Of a stretch of 17,027 nt of DNA, positions 1 to 10,300 are shown piece after piece; position 1 is the stretch's first letter; every line of letters begins with the position of its first letter. Source of the DNA: Podila epigama (Eukaryota; Mortierellomycota; Mortierellomycetes; Mortierellales; Mortierellaceae); the NCBI GenBank assembly GCA_015679605.1, contig JAAAVE010000529.1, positions 436 through 17,462 of the forward strand, in the 5' to 3' direction. A program made the translations under genes and the position numbers. The notes under the pieces were generated by a model, which searched no databases, had not been told where the DNA came from, and saw only the letters and a program-made list of their open reading frames with translations.

Positions 1-130
1 TGCATTAAAAACCCAACAGTTTGTTGGTGCAATTGAATAATAATGGCTTTACAATCAAAATGCATTATGGACATGTCCACATACATGCAATACAATACCA
101 AAAAAAAAAAAAAAAAAAAATAGGGTTTCG

Positions 131-151
131 TATAAAAGGGAGCTCCCCTTT
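131..151 (+). promoter_or_regulatory. TATA-like box with adjoining GGGAGCTCCC palindrome
   Basis: TATAAAA at 131-137 runs directly into the perfect 10-bp palindrome GGGAGCTCCC (138-147). The palindrome is itself flanked by AAAA on the left and CTTTT on the right, giving a near-perfect larger inverted repeat. It lies about 1.2 kb before the gene A ATG, so it would need a long or spliced leader to serve that gene. Only the motif is seen; promoter function is a guess. Confidence 0.25.
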
Positions 152-240
152 TACCATTTCCTATTTTGTCAGCAAGAAACTTTTCTTGTTTTCCTGCTGG
201 TCAGATTGATTTTTGAGTGTTTTGTATGAGGGATGACTGT

Positions 241-300
241 GGATGGTTGTGGATGGTTGTTGTCAATGGTCATCAATGGTCATCAATGGTCATCAATGGT
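241..300. repeat. 10-bp minisatellite
   Basis: Two copies of GGATGGTTGT are followed by TGTCAATGGT and then three exact copies of CATCAATGGT. The array is non-coding and gives rise to a spurious Met/Val-rich short open frame. Confidence 0.9.
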
Positions 301-540
301 CAATGGTTAGTGTCTTGCCAATGTCAATGTCGATGCCTGCTGTCGACGGATGTGTGCTTGTGGTGATATGTCAAGCATTCATCATTCACATGAATGAATC
401 ACCCATTGGATGGCACACAACAAAATGTTCAAACCAACAAACACCATGCAACCAAGCCAAGCCAAAGCAAAGCAAAAGCAAAGCAAATCAAACGCCCAAA
501 GATGTACCATGCCATGCAATTGACCATTGCCATTGTCATT

Positions 541-564
541 GAGTGAGTGAGTGAGTGAGTGAGT
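541..564. repeat. (GAGT)6 microsatellite
   Basis: Six tandem GAGT units, continuing into degenerate GAACGAGTGACTGAC sequence. It sits in the non-coding upstream region. Confidence 0.9.
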
Positions 565-619
565 GAACGAGTGACTGACAGAACTGAACTGAACTGCTTT
601 TGTGTACCCTACTGCATCA

Positions 620-640
620 CATCGCATCGCATCGCATCGC
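620..640. repeat. (CATCG)4 microsatellite
   Basis: Four tandem CATCG pentamers in the non-coding upstream region. Confidence 0.9.
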
Positions 641-736
641 GTTGACCTGTTTCCCGCATGTGTCTCTGTCTCTGTCATCTTTTTACTTTTTGACGTATCT
701 CTCCTCTCTCCTTTTCATTGTGTCCAATGCTGTCCA

Positions 737-852
737 TCTTGGACATACAGGGATACACCTTGGGGATTCACCTTGGGGGATTCACACACCTTGGACACAC
801 ACAGGGATACACACACACCTTGGATACACCTTGGACACACGCGAACACACCT
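737..852. repeat. Degenerate ACACCTTGG/GGGATACAC repeat cluster
   Basis: ACCTTGG recurs at least five times, interleaved with GGGATTCAC, GGGATACAC and CACACAC blocks. This is a diverged tandem array. No coding potential is supported, although three overlapping frames stay open across it. Confidence 0.75.
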
Positions 853-1324
853 TCATACCATCCCATATACTTGATGTACATGATATATCTGCAGTCCACT
901 AGCAATGGGTTGTGTTCATCTGTCTGTCTATCTGGGAGGGGTTTTTAAACCAGAAACCAAAGAAGGAAGAGAAATGAGAAAAAGAAAAAAAAAATAAAAG
1001 AACAAATCTATTTTTCATGTTAAAAATCATTTCATGTCACATCCATTCAATCCAATCCATCCATCTTACAGAATATCATTACCATTCCATTCTATTCCAC
1101 TCCTTCCTTCTCTTCCTTCCTTTTGCTCATTCTTTCATTCATTCACTCACTCTCCAACTACATTTTCAACCCTTTTGTGGGTTTTGACGCAAAACATCCT
1201 TTGCGCGCTCTAATTTCACCACCATAGCCCAAATTGCATTCTTTTGTACAGACACATTCACACTTGAAAAAACAAACATCAACACATTGTACATTCACAT
1301 TATACATCACATTCACCACACCGC

Positions 1325-4300
1325 ATGGCCTCGCATTACTCTACTTCGCAGCATAGTCCTCCTTACAATTCAATCCCTCCGCAGGATTACCCACAACAAC
1401 AGCAACAGCAGCAACAACAGCAACAACAGCTACACCAGAACCAGAATTACTACCATCACCAACAGCCCAATTCATCCATGGTGCTGACTCCTCCCCTCTT
1501 CACCACGACTCCTGGCATGCTCACACCACCTTCCAATATGCATACCCCTTCCGAGGCAATCACTCTTGGCGCCTCTGCCACCTCGCCCTCTCACCCAACT
1601 CGGAAACAGGATCCTGCTTCCTATGATTCGTACTTTTCACATCAGCCCCAGTCGCGTTCTGCTCACTACAACCATCCCGGATATCCACCCATGCATCACC
1701 ATCAGAGCCAGAACCAGCACCAACAGCAACACCAACAGCAACAGGGACCAGGGCCATCATCGAGTGGTCATCGGCATTCCTACCCTTCTATCTCGGGACA
1801 GAATAATAATCATTACTACAATAATAATGTGCCACAACCATACCAAGCTGGTCCAGGAGGCCCAGGTGGTGCTGGAGGTCCCGCCGTATCCGGAAACATC
1901 GTTCCCAAGGGACCTCCTTTAGCCCCAGACCACCCTCTGCCACCGTCGTCATCCTCAATGCATCATCGGCAAGCCTCAACCCATTCTCATACGTCATTAG
2001 ACCCTCGTTCCCCGCCTTTTACCTCTCCACCGCCTCCTCGGCCTCCTTCTCCTTGGACAATGCAGCAACAGCAACAACAACAGCAACCGCCACAGCAACA
2101 GGAAGCAGTTTACCGCCCTGAAACCCCTACCTATCCTGCTGGTTCTGTACCATCAAAACATCATCAAGGCAATCGCGCTAATCAACACCCGTATCCACCA
2201 AAGTACCCTTCAATACAACATAACCCACAGCAGCAGCAGCAGCACCCACCTCATCATCATCATCATCAACAACAACAGCATTACCATCATCAGCAGCAGC
2301 AACAGGCACTTCACCAGCGGCAGCCCTCTGGCGAGTTCTTTGAGAACGGATCGGCTGCAAAGTTCACGCCTGCACATCACCCCTATGGAGCCCACTTACA
2401 ACGAGGCGCTGCGCCACTCGGATCCTCTGGACCACCCCCTGGTAGCAACCCTGGTCTTCCTGGCCCTCCTGGCCCTCCTGGTCATCACCTTGCCCAACTT
2501 GAACAGGAGCAAATGGAGCAGCAACACGCCTCGAATGGTACCCAAGTCATAGCACATGGTCGCAGTGGCAGTCTCTCACATCCAATTGCACGGCCAGACA
2601 ATCCATCGTATGATGATGGTGATCCGAGACGATCTTTTGATGGTCGAATGTCCAGCGAGGGTTATTATCAACAGCAGCAACACCAGCAGCAACAGCAACA
2701 CCAGCAAAGGCAACAGCAGATGCACCATCAACAACATCACATGCAGCAACAGCAACAGCAGCAGCAACAGGTACAGCAACAGATACAGCAACAGGTACAG
2801 CAGCAGCAACTTCATCACCAACAGCTACAGCAACAACAGCTACAGCAACAACAGCTACAGCAACAACAGCTACAGCAACAGCAACAACACCAACAAAGTG
2901 TACCACCTCCAAGAGGTGCAGGTCACGGACATCGCCCAAGCTTGGATTCACATCCCATTCAGCAGTATCCTCAAATTCAAATGTCGCCTATATCACGCCC
3001 ACCTTCCGCCAACAGGCCACGATCACCGGCATATCCAGCGAATGGCACTGAGCCTGGACCTGGACCTGGACATGGCCCACAACATGGCCCCAGTGCAGTC
3101 ACTACTGATGCGCGTCAGTCCTACCCTCCGACAATGCCCCATCATGCACGCCAATTGACAAGAGACCACACGGTACTTCGGCCCCAAAGCCCCCTCGGAC
3201 TGCACCGCCGCGACTCGGATCAACTACAGATGCAATCCCAGGTAAAAAGAATGGAAAAGTTGCAGACCATTTACATTTCAACATGGAGCTGTCATGTTGA
3301 TATGGGCAAATTCTTACTTTTTTCTTTCTCTCGCTATCACGTCCACACTCCACATGTCCATACGTCCTGTATTCATATACAAATGCTATCTCTTTCTCAT
3401 TATCGGGACATCTATCTATCTTTTATAGCATCCTGTCGTGCACCGTGAAGACATATCCCATCGTCGTGTAATCTCTCATCCGCAGGAGGCATATCGCGAA
3501 CAGAATGAACAACGTGATCGAACTCATTTGGTTGAGCAGCAGCAGCAGATCGGAGAAACCCACGTTTCTCCACCTTACCCCGAACCATACCAGGATGGAT
3601 ACCAACGGCACCCTCCCCCTCACCATGTTCGAGTGATCAGTCAGGAGAAGCTGCCTGTGCCAATGCCTCCACCACCCGAGAATGAAGACCCTCGCATGCT
3701 AAACATGGTAAGTCCATCTTTTCAGCATGAAAAAGAAAAATGGCTTTGTACTTTTGTCACAAAAGCTGCTTTCTTTTTTTTACAGAATATTACTTTCATG
3801 GCTTGTGCTCTTCCTTACAATCGTCATTGACTCATTTCTCACACTTATTTTCTCTCGCGTTTTTTGTATTCTCGTCTTGGCATGTCAAAGCACTCTGTGC
3901 CAGAAGAACGGGCGTACGCTGGACATCCTCCTCACAACCAACATGGGGCGCCTGATCCTCGACTTGCACATCCATCATCCTACCCTCGACCTCCCAGCTC
4001 GCAGGATATCCACCCTCGGAGGCAGTCCATGGAGAGAGTTGACGCCCGAGGCCATCCTCGCCCTGTACCACACGAACAGGACCCTCGATGGCCGCCCTAT
4101 GGAACTCATGAACGTCGAGAGTCGTTTCCTCAAACACAGCACCCAATACCCCCCATGGTCAAGGAAGAAATCCACCATCCGCAACATGAACGTATCCCGA
4201 CTGCAGGTGAACCCCCTCAACAAACCCACCACCGCCACCCGTCGCTCACGCACCGTGATCCCCCGCCAGCTGAGGCAGGGTATCCTTCTTCGACATCTAC

Positions 4301-7300
4301 TGTACCACACGAAGGACAATCCAGGTTCCCTCCAGACCCACAATACCTCCCTGGCAATGATCAGAGAGCCTATCATTATCAAGAGGCACCACCACCTCAT
4401 CCACCACCATTACAAGGCCCACCTCATCATCATCATCATCACGGCCCACCAATAGATCCCTCCTACCATCCCGGGCACCACGCCGTGGCTAGGGCGTCCA
4501 TGTCGCACCCAGGACCACCAGGACCACCAGGACTACCAGGAATGGAACCTGTACCTTCACGGGCCCTAAATGAAGCAAGGGGTCAAGAGAATGAGGCCTT
4601 ACTAATGCATCGCAGGATGAAGAGTGGACAAGAAGTCCAGTTCATGCCCAGATCAGATGGATGGGTAGCCCTTAACCAGGACGTGACTCGCGAGGTACAA
4701 CATGGACCGCCAGGTCATATGCAACCAAGAGCGCCTGTGCCGATTCACCATCAACACCAGCAGCATCCAGCCCAAGGCCACATGGACGCTGGTGAAAGAA
4801 GTAAAGTACTGTATCCAGATACGGACAAAGACAACATCGGCCCACAATCCACGCGGTCTGTTTCACCGGATGTTTCCTCGATCCATGGTCAACAACAGCA
4901 ACATCAACATCAACAACCGCAAGAACAGCTGCAGGAGCAACAGCGAGAGGCCAAGAAGAGGGGGCGCAAACCGAAAAAGCAGGCAGGTGACCTTGCAGTG
5001 TCTGTATCAGGCAATGTGTCTCCTGTGTCTGGACCGGCTACTGTTGAAGCGCCCAGAACACCCTCAGGAGATTCTTTGAATGAACCAACACCGCCCAAGA
5101 AAAGGGGCCGCAAGCCCAAGACCGAGGAGGATCGTCAAACGGAGCGGAAGGAAGCCATTCTAGGACCATGGAATGTCATCACGCCTGAGACCCACCGTCG
5201 ATCCATTGGCCACGCAGAGCATAGGCGAGAGTCCACGTCAACGCCTCAACCATCCGATGGAAAGGAGAAGGCTGGCTCCAGTACCCGGACACCTAAAAAT
5301 GAGAATGCGCGTCATCCAGAGCCTCAACAGCAGCAGCAGCAGCAGCAGCAACAGAGTCATCAACAACAGGAGCAGCAACCACAACATCCCCCTACTATGC
5401 CTCCCCCTCATCCTCTCCAACGTCAGCATTCTTTGGTTGAAGAGGAGCAGTATGACTCACGCTACCAACACCACCACCATCAACACCGCCCACCAGGATT
5501 TGATCCGGTAGCGCCTGCTGTCACGCCTGCAAAGGCCCCAGAACCAGGACTCGAAGATGTGGTGGCCCATGTCCTTGTTGACATTCAACACGAGAATAGA
5601 CTTCAGTCACCCGAGCATGTTGCGAACGGGACCGGTAGTGGTGGCAATGAGTCATTTAAGAGAGCGCGTCTGGATTCATCTGGTGGTCCTATGGATGGTC
5701 CTTCAGAGTTTCGTCAGCACCCACTGTCGAATGAAAGGGAGAATAATACGCGCGAGCGTCTAGAATCTGGCGAGAGTGTTGCATCACATCCATCCGCCAT
5801 GGGATCTATGCAGTCTTCCCGTACTGCCCTTGAAGTCGATGAGCGAGAGACAGCCTTGATTATGCTTGGCATGAAAGGGCATGCACAACAAGAGGTGCCA
5901 TTGGCGGAACAACCATCACAGAATCCACACCCACTTCACCATCCACAGCATCCACAGCAGCAACAGCAGCATCCTTTGGACTACCATGGTCAATCTTCTC
6001 CATCACTTGGGTCCATGGCTCAACGGGGTCCACCTCCACACTCACATACGCACCAGCAGCAGTCGCCCAATATGCATCCACAGGTACCTGTCGGACATGA
6101 GGAGAGCGAACGTCATCAGTACCATGTCCATCAACAACAACCGCAACAGCAACCGCAACAGCATCAGCAGCAACATCCTGTTGCTGCTCAGCAACCCATG
6201 CAAGGGGATCCTCATCCTTTTGATCCTGCTCATCCATCTCGTGAATATCCTCAGCATCCTCATCCAATTCCTCATGCGCATGCACCAGGTATGACCGAGT
6301 CACACCTTCGAGGGCACTCTCGTCAAGGGAGCCATGGAGAGATGCGGGTTAGAGGAGGAGAAGCAGGAGGCGGAGCGAGTGGTTCGTATGCGCACGCCGA
6401 GCCTTCAATATACGAGGGGCCACAAGGAGGAGGAGGAGGAGGTGGTGGTGCGAGGGACGATCATGCGATGACTCGAACAAGACATGCTTCTTTGACAGAG
6501 GAGTCGTCCGTGAATCATCGTGCAGCTCAGCATGTACCTCCCTATGACATGCCAGGACAAGATGGACGTTATCGACATCCTATGGCATATGAAGGTAATC
6601 CAAAGAGAACAAAGAAGAGAACTTGCGTTGCTGATGTTGTGATGTTGTGATGTTGTGATGTTGTGATGTTGCTTCTTGTGCGTGTGTGTGTGTGTGTAAA
6701 GGCATGCAGCATACAACCATTTTGGAGGGATTCACCATGAAGAAATAACGACAACAATAACTAACGCAATTGGTTATATATTTTTTCATGTCCATTTCAT
6801 TTTTGTGTTGTTGCTGTAGGAGGAATGCAAGAGGATGGAGGGTCGACATTAAGACATACAAGGCAATCTTTTGACCAAGGATATGTTCAAGGTCAGAGAC
6901 TGCCCGCCGGTGTGCCATTGCCTGCAAATGAGCCACCAGAGATTCATGGATATGGACAGGGACAAGGACATGGGCGACGAGATGATTTCCATGGAGGCAA
7001 GGTATCACCTTCTCAACCACCCAGCGAACATCACCTCCACCCATCGCATCCAGGATACGCCATGCAACAGCAACAGCAACAGCAGCAGGTTCAGCATCCG
7101 CGTGGTCAATGGCCCCCCTATGCACATGCTGGTGCCAACGCAGGCGATTCTGTTGGAGCCAACAGCAACAATAATAGTCATGGCCACGAACAACATCGAC
7201 CTCCGTATCCAATGTCTGGAGAAAGTGGGTCAACAGAGCAAGAGCTCTATTACCAGCAACACCAGCAGCGCCTTGCCCAGTATGGTCAATCTTCGCCGCA

Positions 7301-10300
7301 AGGACCAGGTAACAACAACCAGCCAACTGATGAGCAGAAAGTCAAACCCAAGGGAAAAGGCAAGCCCAAGAAGACGGGGGCGACGGAGGTCAGCGGAGGG
7401 AGACTGCATGGTCACCAGCGTTCAGAGAGTATGGGGTATGGGGAGCAACAAGCGTTTGGTCCGGGCAGTAGCGAGACAACGACGACGACGACTACGTCGG
7501 CAAATGTTCAAGAGTCGCAAGGATCCACTGGGGTGGATGATCGGCGCATGAACAGGACACCGACAGGACGTGGTCGAGGCAAAGGTACAACAACTCCCAA
7601 CAACAACAACAGTGTTGATCAGCAACAGCTACATGGTACCGTCAAACGTGAAGAGAGTAGCTATAACAGCAACGGTGGATCATTTCAAAGTAGCCTGTCT
7701 CCGTCAAAGATTTTGAATGAGAAGGGAGCCAACACTGAGAGTCTCTTGTTTGGATCGGGCATGATTCTGGTAAAGAAGTTGAACGATGGTACCAAAGGAA
7801 GAAGCCAAGGATCAGCCGATTCTACTCCATTGTCGTCTGGCGCAGGAGCAGGAGCAGGCACTATAGAGTCGACGGTCACCTTCCCACCTACGCAGTTGTC
7901 GATGCGAGGCGGGTACGCCGCACAAGCAGCAGCGTCAGTAGGAGCAGCATCAGCATCAGCGATGGCAGTGCCAGTGACAGAAGCTGGAGGAGCAATGGTA
8001 GCAGAAAAGCTGGTGACTGAAGATCAGGAGCAACAACAGCAACAACATATGTCAGCATCCGCACATGAGCACAGTGCCAGAAACAGCAACATCAACACCA
8101 ATAGCAGCAGCGGTGGAAAGCGATCCTCCAAGGCTTTGTCAGTCTCAAAGGAATCATCACAATCGAATGATGTGAATATGGCTGAGCCCCCAGGCATTTC
8201 ATCTCCACCCCCTCCACCACCCGCAGCTGCTCCACGAGGCAAGGCTGCACATCGCGTCCGAAAGGGTGCCACAGTCAGTTTGGATGTGGATATTGAGCGG
8301 AGTAATGAGATCATGCGGAATGCAGTTGGGTCTGCGGGGCGAGCATGGATGATGGAAGGGTTAGTGAGTGCTAGTGCTAGTGCTAGTAGTACCACCACCC
8401 ATGACAAAAACAGCACCACGACGACTGGGACTGGGATTCGAAAGCGACAACCGTTGTCAGGTACTCTTTCACATGCATCATCGTCAGCGTCAGCGTCATC
8501 CCAATCGTTGACAGAGGGGGATAAGAGGAAACCGAAGCGGATCAAGATCGAAGAGAAGGATGTACGACAAGATCAGAGGTCGTCTTTGACGGGAGGAGGA
8601 GGAGTGTTGGATAGCAAGGAGAATAAGGAGAAGGAGAAGGAGAAGGAGAAGGAAAAAGAAAAGAAAAAGAAAAAGGACAACAAGGTTGTTCATGAGAATA
8701 TTCGTTCATTACCTCATGGCGAAGGTGACAGTAAACGTCAAACAGAGGAAGGAGGAGGAGGAAAGAATGTCGGACGAGGGGTGATGACTTTGGGTGGGGC
8801 ACGAAAGCGTCAAGGTCTAGTATCGGAGGATGCTAGTCGAGAGCGTGACGATGGCGCTGAGTCGTCTACCGGACATGGATCAGGAGTAGTGGTATCCGCG
8901 ACGACAACGACGACGACCACGACGACTGCAGATGAGGATGAGGGGATGGAGGATGGCGAGAAAGAACGAAAGAGTACAGAGACTGTACCAGGATCGTTGA
9001 AAAGACGATCATCTGAGGATGAGGAGGAGGAACACCCAGATGGCGAGGGTGATGGCTCCGCATCAGGATTGGCTGATAATGGTCAAAGGCAAGGGAGAAG
9101 CCATGGCGGCAGTGCCAATGGTCGTCGTAATGGCGGCGGTGGTAGTGGCAATGGAGGAGGGAGTGGAGGAGGGAATGGAGATCATCGGGTAGGAGGAGTG
9201 AGTGCCAAGGGCAAATCGAGTCCGGTACCATCGACGCATGCCAATGGAGGAGAGCTTTCAGCCTCTGACAAGAGCCTGGCAAGAAGTCGGCGCAACAGTG
9301 AAGCAGGAGATGGCCATGGCGTCTCTGTGACCAAGGAACGCGACGAACATCAGAGTCAGAATCAAAATCAAAAGACTCAAGGTAAAGGTAAAGGCAAGAA
9401 GAACAAGAAAATCAAGGTGGAAAAGGAGGATTCGGAGACTGAGATTGAGTATCTGCCCATGGAGGATGACATCCAATGCCCCAATATGTTTGGTTTGGAG
9501 GGACTTGAGTATGGCCTTGATAAGGAGGCTGTCTCGGAGAATGAGGGCGAAGATGGTGAAGAGGATGAAGAGGATGAAGAGGATGATGTAAAGTCGGACC
9601 GAACAATGGACAGTAAAGCGAGTGAAGGAGGAACTGGTTCTGGTGGTCTACACAATGGTCCTGGCGGCCATGGTGGTAATAGCGGGATAGGCAAGAAGGG
9701 TCAAGGCAAGGCAGCAGCCGGCGCCAGCAATGGTACTAGTGCCAACAGTGCCCCTGTACCTGATGCACAGGACCCTATCCAGATTCAAGGGCGTGAATGG
9801 GTCAAGAAGTTGTCCATGACTGAGGACGCCTGGGTAAGTTGTTGCTTTGTCTTTTCTACTTTTCTTTGCTGTTTGTTTCACCTAATGGAAGGATGAATGG
9901 TCTCCATCTCAATGTCAAATGTTTGTTTTCCCCCTTTTTTTTCCTCCCTCACTAGTTGGAAGCATTCAAGACCTATGAACGAGTGAAACGTCTCAAAGAA
10001 CTCAAGAACCGACAACCCGTCCGTAAGCGCGATGCGATTCTGGCGGCCATTTTGTACATTGTCTGCCGTAATTTGGGGTCACCTCGTACATTTTCCGAGA
10101 TTTGTACGGCGTCTGGGGTGAAGCGTGGGGATATCGGGAGTTATTACCGATTGATGCTCAAGGTGCTTGAACCGAATGCGAACCCGAACGCGAGTGCACG
10201 CGATACAGATGCGGAAGCTTTTATGGTGAGTCCATTGGGGTTCATGTTGTTAAATCACATTGTTGAGAGAGAGAGAGAGTGTGTGTGTGTGTGTGCGTGT

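Larger units (their letters stand above)
1..1324. other. Upstream non-coding region of gene A
   Basis: No convincing gene is visible here. The open frames are short, overlap on both strands and encode only translated simple repeats. The stretch holds a 21-nt A run (100-120), a TATA-like box (131-137), several micro- and minisatellites between 241 and 850, an A-rich patch (970-1000), and C/T-rich sequence with many CATT/CATC words (1040-1160). The last 150 bases are A/C-rich, as in fungal 5' leaders. An in-frame TGA at 1265-1267 closes the gene A frame upstream of its ATG. A 5'-UTR intron cannot be excluded, because pyrimidine-rich AGs end at 1070 and 1250. Confidence 0.7.

Noticed and set aside
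382-902. Small overlapping frames in the upstream region
   Set aside because: They translate microsatellites, exist on both strands at once, and show no protein-like composition.
2547-2951. Long minus-strand frames opposite gene A (Val/Ala- or Leu-rich)
   Set aside because: They are reverse complements of CAG/CAA repeats read as Leu, Val or Ala strings, with no domains and no intron logic of their own.
3727-4455. 242-aa + strand frame overlapping exon 3
   Set aside because: It is an out-of-frame reading of exon 3, and its beginning lies inside intron 2. Composition and domain content support the exon 3 frame instead.
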